64,000 bases of DNA from Marinospirillum alkalitolerans (lineage in GTDB: Bacteria > Pseudomonadota > Gammaproteobacteria > Pseudomonadales > Halomonadaceae): the NCBI RefSeq assembly GCF_045055655.1, contig NZ_JBANFI010000005.1, forward strand, positions 248,001 to 312,000. The letters are read 5' to 3'. Below are positions 26,851 through 35,263 of the stretch, piece after piece. Position 1 is the first letter of the stretch, and each line of letters starts with the position of its first letter. The notes beneath the pieces were generated by a model. That model was not told the origin of the DNA. It searched no databases and worked only from the letters and a program-made list of their open reading frames with translations. The position numbers and the translations under genes were made by a program.

Positions 26851-28731
26851 ATGACGCGTTTATCTTCTTTAGAAGCAGTGCCGCCTTCTTGGCGTTGGTC
26901 TTTGAGTCTGCGCCAGCGCTTAATGCTGGGTTTGCTGCTGCTGTTGCTCTCGACCTCGGGTGGACTAGGGTGGATGGCCACACAAAGGGCCACGAGTGCG
27001 TTGATCGATCAAGTCGAGCAAACGCTGCCCCTGATGGCACAGGATGCCGCTCGGTTGGTTTCAAGTCGGATCGAGACTCAGCTCGGGCGTTTAAGCGAGC
27101 TGGCCCGTCGTGAAATGCTGATTGAGGCAGGCAGTGCTGGCAAGATGGCCTTTTTGGAGGCCAGCTCGGCGCGCCTGGGTTATCTCGGTATGGGTTGGGT
27201 CGATCGTCAGGGTGTCGCACACTATCCCGATGGCACCACCGCCGATCTGGCCCAGCGGGATTACATACAGCGCGCTTTTGCTGGAGAGGCCAATATTTCA
27301 GAAGTGCTGATTAGCCGTGTCATTAACCGTCCGGTGATCATGCTGGCTGCGCCGATTGAGCATCAGGGCGAGGTTGTGGCGGTGTTGATTGCTCGGATGG
27401 ATGCTACCTTGCTCAGTGATATTACCGATGATTTAGGTTTGGGTGAGCAAGGTTCAGCCTTTATGTTGAATCAGCGTGGTGAGCTGATCGCCTCGCCTGA
27501 TCGCGAGCGGGTGATGGCCCAAGAGCGTCCGATGGAGGCGCTCAGTGCAACGGATGAAGTGAACCGAGAGGCTTATCGTCGCCTGTTGGCAGAAGATCAA
27601 CTGGTCGTGCAGATGACGGGTCACACTGGGCGTCAATGGGTCGGCGCCGTGCGCTTGCCTGAACGCGGCTGGGTGTTGGCTGTGGTCGCCCAAGAAGAAG
27701 AGGTGCTGGCAGGGCTGGTGGCACTGAGATGGACACTTTTGCTCACCACCTTGATCTTTACGTTGGTTGGCGCTGTGTTTGCTTTCTGGCTGAGCCTGGC
27801 CATTATCAGGCCAGTGCGGCAAGTGGCGCGCACGCTAGAAGAAATCAGCCAAGGAGATGGTGATTTAACGGTGAGGCTGCCTGTGCAAGGCCGGGATGAG
27901 ATTACCGAACTCTCACAGCACTTCAATCACTTTGTTGGCAAAATAGAGATGGTTGTGGCGGATGTGAAGGCCTCCGTCTCCACCATCACGATCGCGGCTC
28001 AAGAGATTGCGGCAGGCAATGCCGATTTATCAGAGCGCACCGAGGAGCAGGCCTCGAGTTTGGAAGAAACAGCCTCAAGCCTTGAAGAGCTCACAGCAAC
28101 AGTGAAGCATAACGCTGAGCATGCCGGTCAGGCGAAGCAGTTGGCGATGCAGGCGCATCAGAATGCAGTGAAGGGCGGTGAGCAGTCACAACAGGCGATA
28201 CAGATGATGGAAGCCATCTCCTCTTCTTCTGCCAAGATTGCCGATATCACCAGCTTGATTGATAGCATTGCCTTTCAAACCAATATTCTGGCCTTAAATG
28301 CAGCGGTAGAGGCCGCGCGTGCTGGCGAGCAAGGCCGTGGTTTTGCCGTAGTGGCAGCCGAAGTTCGTGCTTTGGCTCAGCGCTCGGCTGCAGCGACCAA
28401 AGATATTAAGCAGTTGATCGATGCCTCGGTTGCGCAGGTAGAGCAAGGACGCGGATTAGTCGATGCGACTGGCGACACCATTGCCGCTACGCTAGGCTCG
28501 GTGAAGCAGGTCAGTCAGATTATGTCGGAGATTTCGGCGGCCTCAGTCGAGCAGAGTCAAGGTATAGAGCAGGTGAATCAAGCTGTACTGCAGATGGATA
28601 ATGTCACGCAGCAAAACGCCGCTTTAGTCGAAGAAGCTGCTGCCGCCGCTGAGTCGCTTGAAGAGCAGGCCGTCGCCTTGCGTGAAGCTGTGGCGAGCTT
28701 TACCGTTTCAGCATCGATAGAGCAGAGTTGA
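26851..28731 (+). CDS. Methyl-accepting chemotaxis receptor, double-Cache sensor
   Basis: 626 residues. TM1 at about 25-42, then a large periplasmic dCache-type domain (YLGMGWVDRQGVAHYPDG, RDYIQRAFAGEANISEVLISRVINRPVIMLAAPI; second lobe GSAFMLNQRGELIASPD), TM2 at about 290-313, HAMP, and a 36H-type signalling domain (DSIAFQTNILALNAAVEAARAGEQGRG). It lacks the C-terminal W-x-x-F tether carried by its two neighbours. dCache domains of this kind commonly bind amino acids or organic acids; the ligand here is unknown. AGGGGACAG is near but slightly displaced from the ATG. Confidence 0.93.
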   Translation: MTRLSSLEAVPPSWRWSLSLRQRLMLGLLLLLLSTSGGLGWMATQRATSALIDQVEQTLPLMAQDAARLVSSRIETQLGRLSELARREMLIEAGSAGKMAFLEASSARLGYLGMGWVDRQGVAHYPDGTTADLAQRDYIQRAFAGEANISEVLISRVINRPVIMLAAPIEHQGEVVAVLIARMDATLLSDITDDLGLGEQGSAFMLNQRGELIASPDRERVMAQERPMEALSATDEVNREAYRRLLAEDQLVVQMTGHTGRQWVGAVRLPERGWVLAVVAQEEEVLAGLVALRWTLLLTTLIFTLVGAVFAFWLSLAIIRPVRQVARTLEEISQGDGDLTVRLPVQGRDEITELSQHFNHFVGKIEMVVADVKASVSTITIAAQEIAAGNADLSERTEEQASSLEETASSLEELTATVKHNAEHAGQAKQLAMQAHQNAVKGGEQSQQAIQMMEAISSSSAKIADITSLIDSIAFQTNILALNAAVEAARAGEQGRGFAVVAAEVRALAQRSAAATKDIKQLIDASVAQVEQGRGLVDATGDTIAATLGSVKQVSQIMSEISAASVEQSQGIEQVNQAVLQMDNVTQQNAALVEEAAAAAESLEEQAVALREAVASFTVSASIEQS

Positions 28732-28808
28732 TCCGTCAGTATTTGCAGTTATCGGTGAGATAGGGGATCATCTTGCCGCAATAAAAAATCATTGGAGATC
28801 ATTTGGTT

Positions 28809-29174
28809 ATGGCAAAAACGATACTCACAGTTGACGACTCAGCATCCATTCGTCAAATGGTGTCTTTTACTTTAAAGGGCGCAGGCTACACTGTGGTGGA
28901 AGCCGTGGATGGTAAACAGGGGTTGGATAAGGCCAAGGCTGGGCGTTTTGATTTGGTACTGACAGATCAGAATATGCCCAACATGGATGGTTTAACGCTG
29001 ATCAAAAATCTGCGCACTCTGCCAGCTTACAGCCGCACCCCGATTTTGGTGCTGACCACCGAAGCAGGCGATGCGATGAAGCAGCAAGGGCGTGCTGCTG
29101 GCGCGACAGGTTGGCTGGTGAAGCCCTTTGATCCACAAAAGCTGATCGATGTTGTTAAAAAAGTGATCGGCTGA
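28809..29174 (+). CDS. cheY: Chemotaxis response regulator CheY
   Basis: 121 residues from the ATG at 28809, which has GGAG 11 bases before it; the upstream TTG at 28803 is not needed. A lone receiver domain: Asp9-Asp10 acidic pair, Asp53 phosphorylation site, Thr in LVLTTEA, Lys in LVKPFD. NMPNMDGL is typical of CheY. First gene of the cheYAW core, as in the Pseudomonas che2 operon, so it may serve this pathway rather than the main flagellar one. Confidence 0.93.
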   Translation: MAKTILTVDDSASIRQMVSFTLKGAGYTVVEAVDGKQGLDKAKAGRFDLVLTDQNMPNMDGLTLIKNLRTLPAYSRTPILVLTTEAGDAMKQQGRAAGATGWLVKPFDPQKLIDVVKKVIG

Positions 29175-29210
29175 GGCTGATTCCACCCCTAAATCAACGA
29201 GGTTGAACGG

Positions 29211-31418
29211 ATGAGTGTCGATCTAAGCCAGTTTCACCAAGTCTTCATGGATGAGGCCTATGAACACTTGGCGACGATGGAGCAGCTCTTGCTTGCATTG
29301 GATTTGAGTGCGCCAAGCCTGGATGATCTGAATGCGATCTTTCGTGCGGCGCATTCCATTAAAGGGGGCGCAGGAACCTTTGGTTTTACTGATATCGCCG
29401 ATCTGACTCATGCGCTAGAAACCCTTCTGGATCGTCTGCGCAAGGAAGAGTTGGATCCCACTGAGCAGATGATCGATGCCTTCCTCAGCTGCTGTGATTT
29501 ACTCGGCTCTTTGCTTGATGCGCATCAACAAGGAACCGAGTTTGAAGCGGCCCCACGTGAAGAGATGAAAGCACGCCTGATCGGTCTGGCCGCAGGAGAA
29601 GCCGCTTCAGCGGCTGTAAGCCAAACCACTCCATCCGATCTACCCCAGCAAGTCTGGCAGCTGCGCCTCTCTCCAGAGCAAGATATTTTTACCCAAGGCG
29701 CTTCTTGGGACGCTTTAAACGCTGACTTGGCTGCCCTGGGTCAGCTTGAATTGCTTGAACCGCTGAATCAGGGGTGTGCACTCTGGCGTTTAACTACGTC
29801 ACAAGATCGTGCGGCGATAGAAGAAGTGTTTAGCTATGTGTGTCAGGCGCAGGAGATTCAGATCCTGCCTGAAGTCATCGAAGACGAGAGCTTTGGTTTC
29901 TTTGCTCCGCTGGATGATGTCACGGCTGGTGCAGCAGACTCAGCAGAAGAGGGTTTTGGCTTTTTTGTTGATGAGGCGGAACTCCCCGCGCAGCAAAGCG
30001 CACAAGAGGATGATCAAGGCTTCGGTTTTTTTGTTGATCAGGCAGAATTGCCCGCACAACAGGCGGTTCAGGAAGAGGCGCAGGGTTTTGGCTTTTTCGT
30101 CGATGAGGCGAGTTTGCCCGTATCGTCAGCAGCGGAAACTGAAGTGTCGCCGCCTGCGGCCTTGGCTACCTCGGCCCCAAAGAAAGCCTCTCCAGCCAAG
30201 ACTGCAGCACCTGCCAAAGCGGCGCCGGCTGAAACCTCGATCCGTGTAGGCGTTGAAAAGGTGGATCAGCTGATCAACCTGGTCGGTGAGCTGGTGATTA
30301 CTCGCTCAATGCTGGCCCAATCCGCCTCTGCGCTTGATCCCATCGAATATGAAGCCATCCATAATGGCCTCACCAATTTAGAGCGTAATTCGCGTGATCT
30401 GCAAGAAGCGGTGATGTCGATCCGTATGCTGCCGATCAACTTTGTTTTTGGGCGCTTTCCTCGCGTGGTCCGCGATCTGGCCCATAAAATGGAGAAGAAG
30501 GTCGCGCTGAAGATGATTGGAGAAGAAACCGAGCTGGATAAAGGCTTGATTGAAAAGCTCTCTGATCCCTTGACCCATTTGGTGCGTAATTCGATTGATC
30601 ATGGTATCGAAACACCTGAAGCCCGCTTGGCGGCGGGTAAGCCTGAGCAGGGGACCATCACCCTCAGTGCCAGCCATCAAGGTGGCAGTATTTTGGTTGA
30701 GGTGATCGATGATGGTGCTGGCCTCAATCGCGAAAAGCTACTGCAAAAAGCGCAGGAAAAAGGCATCCCACTGAGCGAAAATCCCACCGATAAAGAAGTC
30801 TGGCAACTGATTTTTGCGGCTGGTTTTTCTACAGCCAAGGAAGTCACCGATGTGTCAGGGCGCGGCGTGGGCATGGATGTCGTCATGCGCAATATCACCG
30901 AAATGAAAGGCCAGATAGAAATTGATTCCGAGCCAGGTGTTGGGACGCGCCTTGGGCTGCGCTTGCCACTGACTTTGGCGATTCTGGATGGGATGTCGCT
31001 GCGAGTTGGTGAAGAGGTCTTTATTCTGCCTCTGACCAGAATCATCGAATCCCTGCAGCCGACATCAAGTCAGCTCAAGAGTGTTTCAGGCAAGGGCCGT
31101 GTTGTCCATATTCGTGGTGAGTATTTACCGCTGGTGCCGCTGTATCAAGTCTTTAGCTTGGAATCTCGTGTGACGCGTCCAGAAGAAGGCATCCTGGTGG
31201 TGGTTGAAAGTGCTGAAGGCAAACTAGCACTTTTTGTGGATGAACTGATTGCGCAGCAGCAGGTGGTGATCAAAAGCCTAGAGGCCCACTATCGTAAGGT
31301 CCAAGGGATCTCGGGGGCCACGATTATGGGTGATGGGCGTGTGGCGTTGATTATCGATATAGAGCAACTCGCACGGATGAACCGTCCGTTGATGCAGGCA
31401 CAAGCTAGTTTGGGGTGA
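29211..31418 (+). CDS. cheA: Chemotaxis histidine kinase CheA with GFGFF repeats
   Basis: 735 residues. P1 HPt with His48 in AAHSIKGGAGTFGF; a P2-like domain (about 145-225); a linker with three 22-residue repeats starting GFGFFVD at residues 248, 270 and 292 and a degenerate copy (SFGFF) before them; then an Ala/Pro/Lys hinge, P3 dimerisation (VEKVDQLINLVGELVITRSML), P4 kinase (HLVRNSIDHGIE, DDGAGL, GRGVGMDVV) and P5 CheW-like domain. It phosphorylates CheY and CheB. The repeated GFGFF segments may bind response regulators or a partner; that is inference. Confidence 0.96.
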   Translation: MSVDLSQFHQVFMDEAYEHLATMEQLLLALDLSAPSLDDLNAIFRAAHSIKGGAGTFGFTDIADLTHALETLLDRLRKEELDPTEQMIDAFLSCCDLLGSLLDAHQQGTEFEAAPREEMKARLIGLAAGEAASAAVSQTTPSDLPQQVWQLRLSPEQDIFTQGASWDALNADLAALGQLELLEPLNQGCALWRLTTSQDRAAIEEVFSYVCQAQEIQILPEVIEDESFGFFAPLDDVTAGAADSAEEGFGFFVDEAELPAQQSAQEDDQGFGFFVDQAELPAQQAVQEEAQGFGFFVDEASLPVSSAAETEVSPPAALATSAPKKASPAKTAAPAKAAPAETSIRVGVEKVDQLINLVGELVITRSMLAQSASALDPIEYEAIHNGLTNLERNSRDLQEAVMSIRMLPINFVFGRFPRVVRDLAHKMEKKVALKMIGEETELDKGLIEKLSDPLTHLVRNSIDHGIETPEARLAAGKPEQGTITLSASHQGGSILVEVIDDGAGLNREKLLQKAQEKGIPLSENPTDKEVWQLIFAAGFSTAKEVTDVSGRGVGMDVVMRNITEMKGQIEIDSEPGVGTRLGLRLPLTLAILDGMSLRVGEEVFILPLTRIIESLQPTSSQLKSVSGKGRVVHIRGEYLPLVPLYQVFSLESRVTRPEEGILVVVESAEGKLALFVDELIAQQQVVIKSLEAHYRKVQGISGATIMGDGRVALIIDIEQLARMNRPLMQAQASLG
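29952..30119 (+). repeat. Three in-frame 66-bp repeats in the cheA linker
   Basis: Units begin at 29952, 30018 and 30084, each coding GFGFFVDxAxLP followed by a Gln/Glu-rich spacer. The third is only partly conserved after LPV. A fourth, degenerate SFGFFAPLDD lies just upstream at about 29890. Confidence 0.8.
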
Positions 31419-31421
31419 CGT

Positions 31422-31916
31422 ATGAGTGAAGTAATGGAAGAACAGGATTTTATCGCCAGTGGGCAACAAGAGTTTCTCACCTTCACGCTTGGTGAAGAAG
31501 AATATGCCATTGATATTCTGAAGGTACAGGAAATTCGTGGTTATGACGGCGTCACGCGTATTGCCAATACACCCGACTATATCAAGGGGGTGATCAATAT
31601 GCGTGGCGTCATCGTGCCTGTGGTTGATATGCGCTTGAAGTTTCATGTTGGCGAGGCAACTTACAATCAGTTTACCGTGATGATTATCCTGAATCTGGGT
31701 GCGCGAGTTGTGGGCATGGTGGTCGATGGCGTCTCTGATGTTGTTGCGCTGAATGCTGAGCAGATTCGGCCAGCGCCTGAGTTTGGTGCTGCGCTGGATA
31801 CCCAGTACATCAAAGGGCTGGTGAGTATGGAAGAGCGCATGGTCATCGTGGTGGATATTGAACGTCTGATGACCAGCCAAGAAATGGGACTGGTGGATGC
31901 CGTGGCCTCGGCCTAA
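31422..31916 (+). CDS. cheW: Chemotaxis coupling protein CheW
   Basis: 164 residues, a single CheW SH3-like domain: EFLTFTLGEEEYAIDILKVQEIRGY, IKGVINMRGVIVPVVDMR, and VSMEERMVIVVDIERLM. It couples receptors to CheA. It starts 3 bp after cheA, so coupled translation is likely. Confidence 0.97.
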   Translation: MSEVMEEQDFIASGQQEFLTFTLGEEEYAIDILKVQEIRGYDGVTRIANTPDYIKGVINMRGVIVPVVDMRLKFHVGEATYNQFTVMIILNLGARVVGMVVDGVSDVVALNAEQIRPAPEFGAALDTQYIKGLVSMEERMVIVVDIERLMTSQEMGLVDAVASA

Positions 31917-32001
31917 ACTCAGCGGCATCTGTTGATCGGTCTTAGCCAGAAAAGTGGGCTGGTTTGGCAGGTATAAGTCTAACTCTAAAAAGGACAGAAG
32001 C

Positions 32002-33768
32002 ATGCTTAATAAACTGACTGTCAAAGCACGCCTGATCTTTGTGATCGGTTTCTTGTCTTTGTTGCTGGTCGTGATGGGCCTGATGGGGCTCAGAGGGATG
32101 GATCATGCTTCTCAGCGTCTGGCCACCGTCTATGAAGACCGCCTCATACCCAGCCATCAAATCGCTGCTATTGAAGTGATGATGCAGCGTAATATTATTG
32201 AACTGCAGCTGGCGGGAATGCATGACCCGCGACTCGATGAGCATGTGCTGCATGATCATCCAATACAGCAGCATACTGATCGTGTGCGCGCCAATATAAG
32301 AAGTGCACAAGATATTTGGCAACGCTACCTTCAGACCTACCTGACGCCGGAAGAGACTAGGCTGGCCGCAGAGTTAGAGCGCTTAAATCAGCAGTTTATT
32401 GATCAAGGCTTGCTGCCCGCCATAGAGGATTTTGAAGCTGGACGCTATATGGCTGCCAATATGCATATGGTTCGCGTTGTGAACCCTGCATTTACTGAAG
32501 CCTATCAGGCTGCAAATGCTTTAATGGATTTACAGCAACGGGTTGCAGAACAAGAGTACCGTGCAGCCATCGCTGAATATCAGGCCACAAGAAATCTCGC
32601 CATCATCATGATCGTTGTCGGTATCCTGCTGGCCAGCCTGGTGGGCTGGTTGCTGATTCGTGCTATTGCACGTCCCTTAGAGCGTGCAGTCGTTTATTTT
32701 GACCAGATCGCACAGGGTAATCTGAATAATCGCATTCAGATCGATAACGATGATGAAATTGGTCGGGTGCTGAAAGCACTGGATGCGATGCAAACCCGGC
32801 TGCGTGAGCTGGTCACAGAGATTAAAGGCTCGGTGGATGCCATCACAACGGCGGCACAAGAAATTGCGACAGGCAATACAGACTTATCTCAGCGTACTGA
32901 AGAACAGGCTTCGAGCCTTGAAGAAACCGCTTCCAGCCTTGAAGAGCTGACTTCCACTGTGCGCCAAAATGCCGATAATGCCCGTCAGGCCAATCAGCTG
33001 AGCGCCAGTGCCAGTCAGGTGGCAACGGCAGGCGGTGATAAAGTCCGTCTGGCTGTCAGCGAGATGGATGAACTCAAGGCCAGCGCCGAGAAGATGAGCC
33101 ATATTATCTCCGTGATAGATGGCATTGCCTTTCAGACCAATATTCTGGCGCTGAATGCCGCTGTGGAGGCGGCGCGGGCGGGTGAGCAAGGTCGAGGTTT
33201 TGCTGTCGTGGCAGGCGAGGTGCGCTCCTTAGCGCAGCGTTCGGCCAGTGCAGCCAAAGAGATTCAAGAGCTGATTCGTATTGATGGTGAGATCGTTGAC
33301 CGTGGCAGCCGTTTTGTGAAGGATGCCGGTGAAACGATGGAAGAAATCGTCACTTCGGTACAGCGTGTGACCGATATTATGGGTGAGATCTCAGCGGCTT
33401 CAGATGAGCAAAGCCAAGGTATCGAGCAGGTTAATCAGGCGGTGATGCAAATGGATGGCGTGACACAGCAGAATGCCGCTCTGGTTGAAGAAGCCGCTGC
33501 AGCAGCTGAATCACTGGAGGAGCAGGCCTCAAGCCTCGCAGCAGCTGTGTCGATCTTCAAAGTGCAGGATGTTCAGCGCAGCGCACCTGCACCAAGAAAA
33601 CCTGCGGTATTCGCGCCAACCCCAAAGATGCGCTCTGCTGCGCCGTCACGCGCTCAGCGTTCAGCTGCCGCTCCAGCTCAGTCGAGGACAGCCGCCTTGC
33701 CCCAAGCCAAAAAAGCCCCCGTACCGGCACCTCAGCGTCATCAGGACGATGAGTGGGAAGAATTCTGA
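32002..33768 (+). CDS. Methyl-accepting chemotaxis receptor, histidine-rich four-helix sensor, WEEF tether
   Basis: 588 residues from the ATG at 32002, chosen for AAAAAGGACAG upstream. TM1 (about 10-29), a Tar-like four-helix-bundle sensor (about 30-190), TM2 (about 195-215), HAMP, and a 36H signalling domain (DGIAFQTNILALNAAVEAARAGEQGRG). In the sensor, helix 2 region carries a His cluster: HDP, then EH, HDH, and HTDRV within 22 residues (from about 76). A similar cluster occurs in the receptor at 51630. The C-terminus ends DDEWEEF, a CheR/CheB-binding tether. Metal or redox sensing is a guess from the histidines. Confidence 0.94.
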   Translation: MLNKLTVKARLIFVIGFLSLLLVVMGLMGLRGMDHASQRLATVYEDRLIPSHQIAAIEVMMQRNIIELQLAGMHDPRLDEHVLHDHPIQQHTDRVRANIRSAQDIWQRYLQTYLTPEETRLAAELERLNQQFIDQGLLPAIEDFEAGRYMAANMHMVRVVNPAFTEAYQAANALMDLQQRVAEQEYRAAIAEYQATRNLAIIMIVVGILLASLVGWLLIRAIARPLERAVVYFDQIAQGNLNNRIQIDNDDEIGRVLKALDAMQTRLRELVTEIKGSVDAITTAAQEIATGNTDLSQRTEEQASSLEETASSLEELTSTVRQNADNARQANQLSASASQVATAGGDKVRLAVSEMDELKASAEKMSHIISVIDGIAFQTNILALNAAVEAARAGEQGRGFAVVAGEVRSLAQRSASAAKEIQELIRIDGEIVDRGSRFVKDAGETMEEIVTSVQRVTDIMGEISAASDEQSQGIEQVNQAVMQMDGVTQQNAALVEEAAAAAESLEEQASSLAAAVSIFKVQDVQRSAPAPRKPAVFAPTPKMRSAAPSRAQRSAAAPAQSRTAALPQAKKAPVPAPQRHQDDEWEEF

Positions 33769-33795
33769 GGTTGTTAGATTAAGAGCGAGAGCGCA

Positions 33796-34635
33796 GTGAC
33801 AGAAAAACAACGCGAGTTTGATTTTACAGATAAGGATTTTGATCGGATTCGTATTCTTGCCCATAAGCGAGCCGGTATTTTCTTAAGCCCCCGTAAACGC
33901 GATATGGTGTATAGCCGTATTGCACGTCGTTTGCGTAGCTTGGGTTTAACCCGCTTTGAAGAATACCTGCATTATTTAGAGCAGGAAGAGCATGAAGCGC
34001 AGGATTTTATTAATGCGCTGACTACGAATCTGACCGCCTTCTTTCGTGAGGCGCATCACTTTGATCTGCTGAGTGAGCAGCTACAGCAGTTGGCAGAGGT
34101 GGGGCTTAAGCGCCCGATTCAGATCTGGTCAAGCGCCTGCTCCACAGGTGAAGAGGCCTACTCTTTGGCGATGACAGCAGTTGAAGCCTTTGGCAGCTGG
34201 ACGCCCCCAGTGAAGATTTTGGCGACTGATGTGGATACGCAAGTGCTGCGTCATGCTCAACAGGGCATCTATGAAGCGGATCGAATCAGTAAGCTCGAGA
34301 AAGAGCGCATCAAAACCTTCTTTGTGAAGGGCAAAGGCTCCCGTCTTGGCAAGGTCAAGGTGCGTGAACAGCTCGCCCAGTTGGTGCAATTTAATACGTT
34401 GAATCTTCTCGCGCCCCAGTGGCCGCTGAAAGGGCCTTATGATGCGATTTTCTGCCGTAACGTCATGATTTATTTTGATAAGCCAACGCAGTATCAGGTA
34501 TTACAGCGCTTTCATCCCCTGTTGACTGAGCAGGGTTTGCTCTATGCTGGGCACTCAGAAAGCTTCCAGCATGCGGCTGATTTGTTCAAGCTCAAGGGTA
34601 AAACTGTGTTTGCACCAGTGCGTGCAGGACTCTAG
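33796..34635 (+). CDS. cheR: Chemoreceptor methyltransferase CheR
   Basis: 279 residues, GTG start with a weak GAGAG ahead. It uses S-adenosylmethionine to methylate receptor glutamates. An N-terminal four-helix domain precedes the Rossmann domain with IWSSACSTGEEAYSLAM, the SAM-binding motif, and DAIFCRNVMIYFDKPTQ. Neighbouring receptors end in W-x-x-F, so this is probably a tether-dependent CheR like E. coli CheR and Pseudomonas CheR2. cheD begins 13 bases after its stop. Confidence 0.95.
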   Translation: MTEKQREFDFTDKDFDRIRILAHKRAGIFLSPRKRDMVYSRIARRLRSLGLTRFEEYLHYLEQEEHEAQDFINALTTNLTAFFREAHHFDLLSEQLQQLAEVGLKRPIQIWSSACSTGEEAYSLAMTAVEAFGSWTPPVKILATDVDTQVLRHAQQGIYEADRISKLEKERIKTFFVKGKGSRLGKVKVREQLAQLVQFNTLNLLAPQWPLKGPYDAIFCRNVMIYFDKPTQYQVLQRFHPLLTEQGLLYAGHSESFQHAADLFKLKGKTVFAPVRAGL

Positions 34636-34648
34636 TTGGAGCGCGCGT

Positions 34649-35263
34649 GTGGATGGACAGCCAGAAGCGCATATACTGACGCCGACCACTTATCACGACC
34701 CGTATTTTGACCAGCCAGCCGTGAAGCTCCTGCCAGGTCAGTACTATGTCACTGGGCAGGATAAAATGCTGGTGACAGTGTTAGGTAGCTGTGTTGCGGT
34801 GTGTTTGCGTGATCCACACTTGAACCTAGGTGGCATGACGCATTTTATGTGTCCACTGGATTTTGGGGCCCCTAAATTGATTGACCAAGGGCTGGTGTAT
34901 GGTGGTTATGCGCTTGAAATTCTAGTCAATCAGTTGATTAAGCGTGGGGCAGTGCGCGAGCGCTTGCAGGCCAAAGCCTTTGGTGGTGGTGATGTGTTGG
35001 CCGCACCAGACAGCCAAATGATCGGGCAGCGCAATGTCGACTTTATGCGCAGTTATTTGGCAGCAGAGCAGATCCCGCTGATCAGTGAAAGTCTGCTTGG
35101 TCCCTACCCACAAAAGATCTATTTTTTCCCCGCTACAGGGCGGGTGCTGGTCAAAAAGCTTAAAAGATTGAATAATAATACTATTTTTGAGCGTGAGGCG
35201 GCCTATTGTGAGCAATTGCTCCAGGTTCATATTTCAGGGAATATCGAGTTGTTTAGCGAATGA
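34649..35263 (+). CDS. cheD: Chemoreceptor glutamine deamidase CheD (first copy)
   Basis: 204 residues from GTG at 34649, chosen because GGAG sits 7 bases upstream, just after the cheR stop; the frame stays open into cheR but that part has no CheD similarity. It converts receptor Gln to Glu. Catalytic Cys in VLGSCVAVCLRD and His in GGMTHFM are present, as are AKAFGGGDVL and GRNV-like GQRNVDFM. It ends ISGNIELFSE, a tail related to the ends of the second CheD and of the receptor-like gene at 36328. Overlaps cheB by 4 bp. Confidence 0.92.
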   Translation: MDGQPEAHILTPTTYHDPYFDQPAVKLLPGQYYVTGQDKMLVTVLGSCVAVCLRDPHLNLGGMTHFMCPLDFGAPKLIDQGLVYGGYALEILVNQLIKRGAVRERLQAKAFGGGDVLAAPDSQMIGQRNVDFMRSYLAAEQIPLISESLLGPYPQKIYFFPATGRVLVKKLKRLNNNTIFEREAAYCEQLLQVHISGNIELFSE

